A stretch of DNA of 7,703 nt from an uncultured Clostridia bacterium (GTDB taxonomy: Bacteria > Bacillota > Clostridia > Christensenellales > Borkfalkiaceae). The stretch is from NCBI GenBank assembly GCA_934273135.1, contig CAKQSU010000045.1:1-7703 (forward strand), given 5' to 3'. The translations under genes and the position numbers were made by a program. A model generated the notes under the pieces. It did no database searches, was not told the origin of the DNA, and saw nothing but the letters and a program-made list of their open reading frames with translations. This document shows positions 1 through 5,707 of the stretch, piece after piece (positions within the stretch are counted from its first letter, which is position 1; each line of letters opens with the position of its first letter).

Positions 1-210
1 CGTTATCGCTACCCCTTCGAGGCGGTCGGCGCGCTCGGACAGAAAGGCGAAAAACTCTTCCGTCGGGATAAAGGTTTCGTCTTGCTCGGTCACAAGCAAT
101 GCGTTGTGGCAAAACGGACAGCGCAGATTGCACCCGCCCGTAAAAACGGTGCAGGCGATTTTCCCGGGGAAGTCGAGAAGCGTTAATTTTTGCAAGCCTT
201 TTATAATCAT
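1..210 (-). CDS. nrdG: Anaerobic ribonucleotide reductase activating protein (NrdG-type radical SAM enzyme), N-terminal part only
   Basis: Seventy N-terminal residues are visible; the gene runs off the left edge. The protein starts MIIKGLQKLTLLDFPGK and carries the radical-SAM cluster motif CX3CX2C (C27, C31, C34, in GGCNLRCPFCHN). The window ends just where a GGE-type SAM-binding motif would be expected after VAIT. Family knowledge: such activases bind a 4Fe-4S cluster, cleave S-adenosylmethionine and install the glycyl radical on NrdD. The start ATG at 208-210 is supported by AAGAGGT at 227-221 on the minus strand, ten bases upstream. The gene diverges from nrdD, the expected substrate, which supports the assignment over another radical-SAM activase. 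The N-terminal form resembles the longer NrdG2-like subgroup more than E. coli NrdG, but the total length cannot be seen. Confidence 0.88.
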   Translation of the reverse strand, partial: MIIKGLQKLTLLDFPGKIACTVFTGGCNLRCPFCHNALLVTEQDETFIPTEEFFAFLSERADRLEGVAIT

Positions 211-274
211 AATATATATTACCTCTTTTTTTTGCCGAAAATGCGGCGGAAATAATCGTAATCCGAATACTTAT

Positions 275-303
275 ATATTATCACTTTTCCCGCCGCTTGT
301 CAA
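275..303 (-). promoter_or_regulatory. Sigma-A type promoter for the nrdG-type activase gene
   Basis: Read on the minus strand, a perfect -35 TTGACA (303-298) is followed by a 17-base spacer and a -10 TAATAT (280-275). Transcription would start near 268, giving a leader of about 58 bases before the ATG at 210. The activase is therefore probably transcribed separately from nrdD, from its own promoter. Confidence 0.65.
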
Positions 304-361
304 CGTTTGCGTGTTTGTAGTTTTTCTTTTGTCTAAGCCCTTTCAAGTAATCGTCATTCTA

Positions 362-401
362 TGGCAAATCTAAAGTTGTACTTTGGATTTGCCACGTTTT
401 T
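362..401 (+). terminator. Orphan terminator-like hairpin (plus-strand orientation)
   Basis: A 15-bp stem with one G-T wobble is formed by 362-376 (TGGCAAATCTAAAGT) and 380-394, with a 3-base loop, followed two bases later by TTTTT (397-401). It has the shape of a rho-independent terminator reading rightward. No plus-strand gene precedes it in the window; the only upstream gene is on the opposite strand. It could end an antisense or small transcript, be a leftover from a lost gene, or be an intergenic palindromic repeat. Confidence 0.5.
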
Positions 402-603
402 CTCTTGTGGCGCAGATATTGCAAATATGCGAATATTTTTGTGAAAATTATGAAATTTTTCTTCTAAATACAGACAAAATACGGCTTGTGTGTGCTGCAC
501 GCGGACAACGCGAGGCAAGCTGAAAACTTGGGCGGATAAAAATCAAAGACAAAATCAAGCCTTTTTGAGTCTATGAAACTTTTAGTTGACTTTGATGAAT
601 AAA
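395..603. other. Gene-free intergenic stretch between activase and nrdD control regions
   Basis: I see no credible open reading frame with a ribosome site in this stretch. The left half (402-480) is AT-rich with no clear promoter. The right half holds a GC-richer folded-looking segment (482-566, listed separately). A TTGACT at 586-591 lies 19 bases ahead of TATATT at 611-616. The spacing is poor, but it could be a weak extra nrdD promoter whose -10 lies inside the first NrdR box. Confidence 0.5.
482..566 (+). other. Possible structured RNA segment with alternative pairings and a T-run
   Basis: The segment contains complementary copies of CTTG and CAAG. GGCTTG (483-488) can pair locally with CAAGC (516-520), enclosing a CGCG/CGCG hairpin (500-503 with 509-512). 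Alternatively it pairs perfectly with CAAGCC (556-561), which is directly followed by TTTTT (562-566). CTTG at 527-530 can likewise pair with CAAG at 516-519 or 556-559. The pairings are mutually exclusive and end in a T-run, as in an attenuator. No strong promoter is visible upstream, so transcription of this segment is unproven. It matches no RNA family I can name. Confidence 0.25.
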
Positions 604-621
604 ACCACAATATATTGTGGT
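604..621. promoter_or_regulatory. NrdR box 1 (perfect 18-bp palindrome)
   Basis: ACCACAATATATTGTGGT is a perfect inverted repeat. Its inner 16 bases (605-620) agree closely with the known NrdR-box pattern acaCwAtATaTwGtgt. NrdR is the ATP-cone repressor that controls ribonucleotide reductase genes in response to dATP/ATP. Its position just upstream of nrdD fits that role. Confidence 0.8.
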
Positions 622-636
622 CTAAAAAATTTCACA

Positions 637-652
637 CTACAAAATATTCGAA
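637..652. promoter_or_regulatory. NrdR box 2 (degenerate)
   Basis: The ten bases ACAAAATATT (639-648) differ at one position from the matching ten of box 1 (ACAATATATT). The right flank is degenerate. It starts 32 bp after box 1, leaving a 16-bp gap, which is the three-helical-turn spacing known for paired NrdR boxes. It ends five bases before the -35 of the nrdD promoter. Confidence 0.55.
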
Positions 653-657
653 AACCC

Positions 658-686
658 TTGACAGAAGGGAATAAATATGGTAGTAT
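658..686 (+). promoter_or_regulatory. Sigma-A type promoter of nrdD
   Basis: Perfect -35 TTGACA (658-663), 17-base spacer, -10 TAGTAT (681-686) preceded by TG at 678-679, an extended -10. The start point would be near 693, giving a leader of about 80 bases before the nrdD ATG. Confidence 0.7.
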
Positions 687-698
687 ATTGAAGCACAC

Positions 699-747
699 AC
701 CGAAAGCTTGCCGAGAGGCGGATAAACAAAAGCGAAAGGCAAGCGGT
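699..747 (+). promoter_or_regulatory. Stem-loop in the nrdD 5' leader
   Basis: GCTTGCC (706-712) pairs perfectly with GGCAAGC (738-744) across a 25-base loop. The stem continues beyond a four-base GAAA bulge (702-705) as ACC (699-701) with GGT (745-747). A competing small hairpin GCC-GAGA-GGC (710-719) with a GNRA-type tetraloop is also possible. The structure sits between the predicted start point and the ribosome site at 762-767. It could be a regulatory leader or simply stabilise the message. I recognise no known riboswitch class. Confidence 0.4.
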
Positions 748-774
748 AAATTATATAAAACGGAGGAACAAGTA

Positions 775-3168
775 ATGTACAAAGTAGTCAAAAGAGACGG
801 CAAGATAGTGGACTTCGACATATCGAAAATCGCCGTAGCAATCACCAAAGCGTTCGACGCGCTCGAAAAGCAGTACACGCCGAGCGTTATAGATTTTCTC
901 GCGCTCAAAGTAACCGCGGATTTCGAACACAAGATTAAAAACGGCGTTATCGCCGTAGAAGATATTCAGGACAGCGTCGAATCCGTCCTTATTCAGGCGG
1001 GGTACAGCGACGTAGGCAAAGCCTACATTCTCTATCGTAAGCAGAGAGAAAAAATCCGTAACATGAAGTCTACCATTCTCGACTATAAGGAACTCGTGGA
1101 CGGTTACGTTAAGGTCGCCGATTGGCGCGTTAAGGAAAACTCCACTGTTACCTACTCGGTAGGCGGGCTTATCCTTTCCAACTCGGGCGCGATAACAGCT
1201 AACTATTGGCTCAGCGAAATTTACGACGAGGAAATCGCGAACGCGCACAGAAACGCCGATATCCACCTTCATGACCTCTCCATGCTCACCGGGTATTGCG
1301 CGGGCTGGTCGCTTCGTCAGCTCATAAAAGAAGGTTTGGGCGGCGTTCCCGGGAAGATAACTTCCTCCCCGGCAAGCCACCTTGCAACGCTCTGCAACCA
1401 GATGGTAAACTTCCTCGGCATCATGCAGAACGAATGGGCGGGCGCGCAGGCTTTTTCGTCGTTCGACACCTACCTTGCGCCGTTCGTCAAGGTTGATAAT
1501 CTTTCGTATAGAGAAGTCAAAAAAGCCATAGAGTCGTTCATTTACGGCGTAAACACGCCGAGCCGCTGGGGTACGCAGGCACCGTTTTCAAACGTAACGT
1601 TCGACTGGGTTGTTCCTAACGACTTAGCCGAACTCAACGCGATAGTCGGCGGCAAGGAAATGCCTTTCAAGTATAAGGACTGTAAAGCCGAAATGGATAT
1701 GGTAAACAAAGCCTTCATCGAAATAATGATAGAGGGCGACGCCAACGGCAGAGGATTTCAGTATCCTATTCCGACCTATTCCATCACGAAAAACTTCGAC
1801 TGGTCGGACACCGAAAACAATCAACTTTTGTTTGAAATGGCGGCAAAGTACGGCACTCCGTACTTCTCCAACTACATCAACTCCGATATGGAACCAAGCG
1901 ACGTGCGCAGTATGTGTTGCAGACTTCGTTTGGACCTCCGCGAACTCCGTAAAAAATCGGGCGGATTCTTCGGCAGCGGCGAAAGCACAGGCTCAATCGG
2001 CGTAGTTACTATAAACATGCCGAGAATAGGTTACCTCGCGACCGACGAAGCCGACTTCTATAAACGCCTCGACAAGCTTATGGATATCTCCGCTCGCTCC
2101 TTAAAGACTAAGAGAACGGTTATCACCAAGCTTTTGAACGAAGGGCTTTATCCGTACACAAAGAGATATCTCGGCACGTTCGACAACCACTTCTCCACTA
2201 TCGGCTTAGTGGGTATGAACGAAGCTTGCCTTAACGCAAAGTGGATAAGAGAAGATTTAACGCACGAAAAGGCGCAACAGTTTACTAAGGACGTTCTCAA
2301 TCACATGAGAGAAAGACTTTCCGACTATCAGGAAATGTACGGCGACCTTTACAACCTCGAAGCTACCCCCGCGGAATCGACTTCTTACCGCTTGGCAAAA
2401 CACGACGTTAAGCGTTATCCCGACATCATCACCGCAAGCAAGGGCGAAACGCCTTATTACACCAACAGTTCGCACTTGCCCGTAAGCTTCACCGACGATA
2501 TCTTCACCGCGCTCGACATTCAGGACGAATTGCAAACGCTTTACACCTCCGGTACCGTTTTCCACGCGTTCTTAGGCGAAAAACTCCCCGACTGGAAGGC
2601 AGCCGCCGCGCTCGTTAAAAAGATTGCGGAAAACTATAAGCTCCCGTACTACACGCTTTCCCCGACGTATTCCGTCTGCAAAAATCACGGATATCTTATC
2701 GGCGAACAGTTCAAATGCCCCATTTGCGGCGAACCCGCGGAAGTTTACTCGCGTATAACGGGCTACTACCGCCCCGTTCAGAACTGGAACGACGGCAAGA
2801 CCGAAGAGTTCAAGGAAAGAAAGGTTTATAAAGTTCTCGACGCCATTAAGGACGAAGACGCGATACTCTCCGGCAAGACTTCCAAGCCTTGCGCGGCTTG
2901 CGAGGCGACCGAAGAACAGCTCAAAGACGGCGAATACAAGCTCATTCTTTGCGCGACTAAGACCTGTCCGAAGTGCGCGATGGTTACGCTATTTTTGGAC
3001 AGAGCGGGATTAACGTACGAAAAGATTTACGCGGAAGATAACGAACAGTTCTTTATCGACCACGGAATAAAGGAAGCTCCTACGCTTATCGTCGTCAAAA
3101 AGGACGGTTACGAAGCGGTGGCAAACCCGTCGAATATCCGTAAGTTCATCGACGGAATTACTCAATAA
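775..3168 (+). CDS. nrdD: Anaerobic (class III) ribonucleoside-triphosphate reductase with fused C-terminal glutaredoxin-like domain
   Basis: 797 residues. It reduces ribonucleotides to deoxyribonucleotides without oxygen, using a glycyl radical. Residues 1 to about 95 form an ATP-cone allosteric domain (MYKVVKRDGKIVDFDISKIA). The catalytic body follows, with LTGYCAGWS (C175) and SMCCRLRLDL (C381/C382, probable thiyl cysteine). A zinc-site pattern C635, H638, C648, C651 precedes the glycyl-radical loop SRITGYYRP (radical at G663) and the WNDGKTEEFKER signature. After a linker with C706-A-A-C709, residues about 720-797 form a redoxin fold with active site C731-P-K-C734 and a likely cis-proline P769 (EAPTLIV). 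The start is the ATG at 775, with GGAGGA at 762-767; this places the ATP cone at the N-terminus. The frame is open back to 586, but that part is leader, not protein. The fused redoxin implies thiol electron supply rather than formate; this is inferred from known redoxin-dependent NrdD enzymes. Confidence 0.96.
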   Translation: MYKVVKRDGKIVDFDISKIAVAITKAFDALEKQYTPSVIDFLALKVTADFEHKIKNGVIAVEDIQDSVESVLIQAGYSDVGKAYILYRKQREKIRNMKSTILDYKELVDGYVKVADWRVKENSTVTYSVGGLILSNSGAITANYWLSEIYDEEIANAHRNADIHLHDLSMLTGYCAGWSLRQLIKEGLGGVPGKITSSPASHLATLCNQMVNFLGIMQNEWAGAQAFSSFDTYLAPFVKVDNLSYREVKKAIESFIYGVNTPSRWGTQAPFSNVTFDWVVPNDLAELNAIVGGKEMPFKYKDCKAEMDMVNKAFIEIMIEGDANGRGFQYPIPTYSITKNFDWSDTENNQLLFEMAAKYGTPYFSNYINSDMEPSDVRSMCCRLRLDLRELRKKSGGFFGSGESTGSIGVVTINMPRIGYLATDEADFYKRLDKLMDISARSLKTKRTVITKLLNEGLYPYTKRYLGTFDNHFSTIGLVGMNEACLNAKWIREDLTHEKAQQFTKDVLNHMRERLSDYQEMYGDLYNLEATPAESTSYRLAKHDVKRYPDIITASKGETPYYTNSSHLPVSFTDDIFTALDIQDELQTLYTSGTVFHAFLGEKLPDWKAAAALVKKIAENYKLPYYTLSPTYSVCKNHGYLIGEQFKCPICGEPAEVYSRITGYYRPVQNWNDGKTEEFKERKVYKVLDAIKDEDAILSGKTSKPCAACEATEEQLKDGEYKLILCATKTCPKCAMVTLFLDRAGLTYEKIYAEDNEQFFIDHGIKEAPTLIVVKKDGYEAVANPSNIRKFIDGITQ

Positions 3169-3169
3169 C

Positions 3170-3189
3170 CCCTTTTGCCGGCAAAAGGG
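3170..3189. repeat. Perfect 20-bp palindrome just after nrdD
   Basis: CCCTTTTGCCGGCAAAAGGG begins two bases after the nrdD stop codon. It would fold as an 8-bp stem with a CCGG loop. No T-run follows on the plus strand, so on its own it is a poor terminator. It may protect the nrdD message end or act with the next hairpin. Confidence 0.6.
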
Positions 3190-3201
3190 CAAACTAATTG
3201 T

Positions 3202-3249
3202 TAAAAATGCGGAATAGGGCGGCTTTATTCGTTTGATTCCGCATTTTTA
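3202..3249 (+). terminator. Long inverted repeat between nrdD and trxB, terminator-like
   Basis: A 14-bp perfect stem joins 3202-3215 (TAAAAATGCGGAAT) and 3236-3249, with a 20-base loop. The 3' arm ends in TTTTT, so it can act as an intrinsic terminator in either direction. The loop is larger than in typical terminators. It would separate or attenuate trxB expression from nrdD. Confidence 0.5.
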
Positions 3250-3281
3250 TAAACCGGATAATATATATAAAGGAAAAGAAT

Positions 3282-4193
3282 ATGTACGACGTAATAATCA
3301 TAGGTTCGGGGGTTGCCGGCATGGCTAGCGCGGTGTATACTCTCCGCAACAACAAATCTACGCTTCTGCTCGAATCGTCCGGCGTGGGCGGTCAGATAGC
3401 GTACTCGGCTAAGGTGGAGAACATGCCGTCCTACCGCACGGTGAGCGGCGCGGAACTTTCGCAAAAAGTTTTCGAACAGGTGCTTGACTTGGGCGTGCAG
3501 TTCGAAATGGAAGAGGTCCTCGACGTTGAAAAGAAGGGCGAAACGTTTATCGTAACTACCGACTACGGCGTTCACGAGGGAAAAACGGTAATTATAGCGA
3601 CGGGAGTAAAGCAGAAGCATATAGGAATCGCAAACGAGGAAAAACTGCTCGGTAAGGGCGTTTATTACTGCGCTATCTGCGACGGCGCGTTCTATAAGGA
3701 CAAGGAAGTAGCCGTTATCGGCGACGGAAACACCGCGCTTCAATCGGTCGCGCTTCTTGCCGCAATCTGCAAAAAGGTTTACGTTTTGACATGGTTTGAC
3801 AAGTTCTTCGGCGACGAAGGCAATATCGACGCCGTTAAAAGGCTCAAAAACGTAGAAGTTTTACCCAACACTTCGGTGGTGGATTTTAAAGGTGAAAATT
3901 CGCTTGAAGCTTTGGTGGTCGAAAACCGCCTCGACAAAACGAGGTTCGAACTTGCCGTTCCCGCGGTGTTCGTTGCGATAGGGCAAATACCGGACAACAA
4001 ACGCTTTGAAAAGATAGCCACGCTCGATAAGGACGGATATATCGTCGGTAACGACCTTATGGAAACGGGAGTTGAGGGCGCATTCGTCGCGGGCGACTGC
4101 CGCAAAAAGACCTATCGTCAGCTTTTAACCGCTATGAATGACGGCGCGATCGCCGCTATGGGCGCGGTAAACTACGTAAACAAAAAACAGTAA
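3282..4193 (+). CDS. trxB: Thioredoxin reductase-like FAD flavoprotein with unusual pyridine-nucleotide site
   Basis: 303 residues, the normal TrxB length. N-terminal FAD motif GSGVAG (8-13), redox-active C130-A-I-C133 followed by DG, nucleotide-domain motif GDGNTA (148-153), and the C-terminal FAD motif GAFVAGDCRKKTYRQLLTA (266-284) all fit the low-molecular-weight thioredoxin reductase family. The family's HRRxxxR element, which binds the 2'-phosphate of NADPH, is absent; the aligned stretch reads LTWFDKFFGDE (169-179). The donor may thus be NADH, or reduced ferredoxin as in clostridial flavin-type reductases; the sequence does not decide. ATG at 3282 has AAAGGA at 3269-3274. It follows nrdD by 113 bases, so its likely electron acceptor is the NrdD redoxin domain, a cellular thioredoxin, or both. 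A plain NADPH thioredoxin reductase is the main alternative. Confidence 0.85.
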   Translation: MYDVIIIGSGVAGMASAVYTLRNNKSTLLLESSGVGGQIAYSAKVENMPSYRTVSGAELSQKVFEQVLDLGVQFEMEEVLDVEKKGETFIVTTDYGVHEGKTVIIATGVKQKHIGIANEEKLLGKGVYYCAICDGAFYKDKEVAVIGDGNTALQSVALLAAICKKVYVLTWFDKFFGDEGNIDAVKRLKNVEVLPNTSVVDFKGENSLEALVVENRLDKTRFELAVPAVFVAIGQIPDNKRFEKIATLDKDGYIVGNDLMETGVEGAFVAGDCRKKTYRQLLTAMNDGAIAAMGAVNYVNKKQ

Positions 4194-4210
4194 GGCTTTT
4201 ATTGTTAATT

Positions 4211-4275
4211 GCCGGAAACCGCTTATTAGGCCTTAAACGTAAAGGTTTTGTATCGTCGGTTTTCGGCGTTTTCTT
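4211..4275 (+). terminator. Probable terminator after trxB
   Basis: GCCGGAAACCG (4211-4221) pairs over 11 bp, with one G-T wobble, with CGGTTTTCGGC (4257-4267). The 35-base intervening loop contains a smaller hairpin (4230-4234 with 4242-4246). The outer stem is followed by GTTTTCTTT. The large loop lowers confidence. Confidence 0.45.
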
Positions 4276-4315
4276 TAAATAAAGATAAACACATATTGTA
4301 AAAAGGTTAAAATCT

Positions 4316-4357
4316 TTGCAAAAAAAATAATTTATTGCAAAAAATCCTAAAAAAAAT
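4316..4357. promoter_or_regulatory. A-tracts upstream of the gap promoter (UP-element-like)
   Basis: Three runs of six to eight A residues (4320-4327, 4339-4344, 4349-4356) lie directly ahead of the gap -35 box, with TTGCAAAAAA repeated at 4316 and 4335. Such A-tracts are typical of curved DNA or of contacts for the RNA polymerase alpha subunit at strong promoters. Confidence 0.4.
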
Positions 4358-4386
4358 TTGACTAACTACGACTATTGATTTATAAT
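4358..4386 (+). promoter_or_regulatory. Strong sigma-A type promoter of gap
   Basis: -35 TTGACT (4358-4363), a 17-base spacer, and a perfect -10 TATAAT (4381-4386). The start point would be near 4393, leaving a leader of about 38 bases with AAGGAG at 4416-4421, nine bases before the ATG. Confidence 0.85.
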
Positions 4387-4430
4387 ACATTACGGAAAAT
4401 AAAAATAATCTTTTCAAGGAGATTGAAATT

Positions 4431-5492
4431 ATGGCAAATGTAAAAGTAGCTATAAACGGGTTCGGCCGTATCGGTCGTCTCGCTTTCAGACAGATGTTTG
4501 GCGCAAAGGGTTACAAAATCGTCGCTATTAACGACTTGACCAGCCCCAAAATGCTCGCTCATCTTCTCAAGTATGATACGACGCAGGGCAACTACGCTAA
4601 CAGCCACACCGTAACTTATAAAGACGCTGTTCTCGCCGAAGACGGAAAGACTGTCGTCACCCCCGGTTCCATCACCGTTGACGGTACCGAAATCACTATC
4701 TACGCTTGCGCCAAAGCTCAGGACCTTCCCTGGAAGAAGCTCAAAGTAGACGTAGTTTTGGAATGCACGGGCTTCTACACCTCCAAGGCTAAAGCTCAGG
4801 CTCATATCGATGCCGGCGCAAAGAACGTCGTTATTTCCGCTCCCGCGGGCAACGACCTCCCGACAATCGTTTACAACGTAAACCACAAGACGCTTACGAA
4901 AGAAGATCATATCATTTCCGCGGCTTCCTGCACCACCAACTGCCTCGCTCCTATGGCTAAGGCTCTTAACGACGCTTATCCCATTCAGAGCGGTATCATG
5001 ACCACCGTTCACGCTTACACCGGCGACCAGATGATTCTTGACGGTCCGCAGAGAAAAGGCGATTTGAGAAGATCGAGAGCGGGCGCTATGAACATCGTTC
5101 CTAACTCCACCGGCGCTGCTAAGGCTATCGGTCTTGTTATCCCCGAACTCAACGGCAAGCTCATCGGTTCCGCTCAGCGCGTTCCGACCGCTACCGGTTC
5201 CACCACCATCCTCGTTGCGGTTGTAAAGGGTAAAGACGTTACCGTTGACAGCATCAACGCGGCTATGAAGGCTCAGGTAACCGAATCCTTCGGCTACAAC
5301 GTCGACCAGATCGTTTCTTCCGACGTTATCGGTATGAAGTACGGTTCTTTGTTCGATTCCACGCAGACCATGGTCGCTAAAATCGACGACGACACCTATC
5401 AGGTACAGGTAGTTTCCTGGTACGACAACGAAAACTCCTACACCAGCCAGATGGTAAGAACTATCAAATACTTTGCGGAAATCGAAAAGTAA
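4431..5492 (+). CDS. gap: Glyceraldehyde-3-phosphate dehydrogenase, type I
   Basis: 353 residues. It oxidises glyceraldehyde-3-phosphate to 1,3-bisphosphoglycerate with NAD+ in cytoplasmic glycolysis. Visible signatures are the dinucleotide motif NGFGRIGR (9-16), D35 in AINDL (usual for NAD+ preference), the catalytic ASCTTNC with C167, the catalytic histidine H194 in TVHAYTG, the phosphate-binding STGAAKA (226-232), and the C-terminal [10 protein letters not shown]. It is about 15-20 residues longer than E. coli GapA. The extra length maps mainly to residues 60-80, before the strand leading to VDVVLECTG. Codon choice is more uniform (many GCT, CTC, TTC, ATC) than in neighbouring genes, as expected for high expression. 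It has its own promoter and terminator, so it is a single-gene transcript. No other glycolytic genes are adjacent. Confidence 0.97.
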   Translation: MANVKVAINGFGRIGRLAFRQMFGAKGYKIVAINDLTSPKMLAHLLKYDTTQGNYANSHTVTYKDAVLAEDGKTVVTPGSITVDGTEITIYACAKAQDLPWKKLKVDVVLECTGFYTSKAKAQAHIDAGAKNVVISAPAGNDLPTIVYNVNHKTLTKEDHIISAASCTTNCLAPMAKALNDAYPIQSGIMTTVHAYTGDQMILDGPQRKGDLRRSRAGAMNIVPNSTGAAKAIGLVIPELNGKLIGSAQRVPTATGSTTILVAVVKGKDVTVDSINAAMKAQVTESFGYNVDQIVSSDVIGMKYGSLFDSTQTMVAKIDDDTYQVQVVSWYDNENSYTSQMVRTIKYFAEIEK

Positions 5493-5513
5493 GAGATACT
5501 GAATTTAAACTTG

Positions 5514-5541
5514 AAAGGAACGCCCCGCGCGTTCCTTTTTT
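5514..5541 (+). terminator. Intrinsic terminator of gap
   Basis: AAAGGAACGC (5514-5523) pairs over 10 bp with GCGTTCCTTT (5529-5538), with a 5-base loop and a run of six T residues (5536-5541). It starts 21 bases after the gap stop codon and is a textbook rho-independent terminator. Confidence 0.92.
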
Positions 5542-5583
5542 GCTTTGTGTTTTTTTTGTGCTTACCTATATTGAGCCAACGCA

Positions 5584-5618
5584 AAAACCCGCCTATAAGT
5601 CGATTATCGGCGGATTTT
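5584..5618. terminator. Second, possibly bidirectional hairpin between gap and the regulator gene
   Basis: A stem with two mismatches is made from AAAA-CCGCC-ATAA (5584-5598) and TTAT-GGCGG-TTTT (5604-5618), with loop GTCGA. Flanking A and T runs could let it stop transcription from either side, insulating the regulator operon. No gene on the minus strand within the window needs it. Confidence 0.4.
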
Positions 5619-5678
5619 ACCCTAAAAAAACGCTTTTTCGACTTGTAAAAAAGAAAATGACAAAATTTGCAAAAACTA

Positions 5679-5707
5679 TTGACAAGGCACGAAAGCTTAT
5701 GTATAAT
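5679..5707 (+). promoter_or_regulatory. Consensus sigma-A promoter of the two-component operon
   Basis: Perfect -35 TTGACA (5679-5684), a 17-base spacer and a perfect -10 TATAAT (5702-5707). GCACG (5687-5691) and CGTGC (5718-5722) form an inverted repeat flanking the -10, a possible operator. The predicted leader is only about 25 bases. Confidence 0.88.

Noticed and set aside
104..373. Plus-strand 89-codon open frame
   Set aside because: Its first third is antisense to the activase gene and the rest is AT-rich low-complexity sequence with no ribosome site or family features.
699..747. Known riboswitch classes (cobalamin, THF, c-di-GMP) for the nrdD leader
   Set aside because: None of the conserved core motifs of these classes could be found; only a generic stem-loop is supported.
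586..774. Upstream extension of the nrdD reading frame (63 extra codons from a TTG)
   Set aside because: It crosses the NrdR boxes and promoter, has no ribosome site and adds nothing like the family N-terminus. The ATP cone begins at the ATG at 775, which has GGAGGA seven bases upstream.
751..1380. Long minus-strand open frame opposite nrdD (209 codons)
   Set aside because: It is a shadow of the nrdD coding frame, with no ribosome site or recognisable motifs.
4380..5012. Minus-strand 210-codon open frame opposite gap
   Set aside because: It lies antisense to the strongly conserved gap gene and its promoter. The composition follows from gap codon use.
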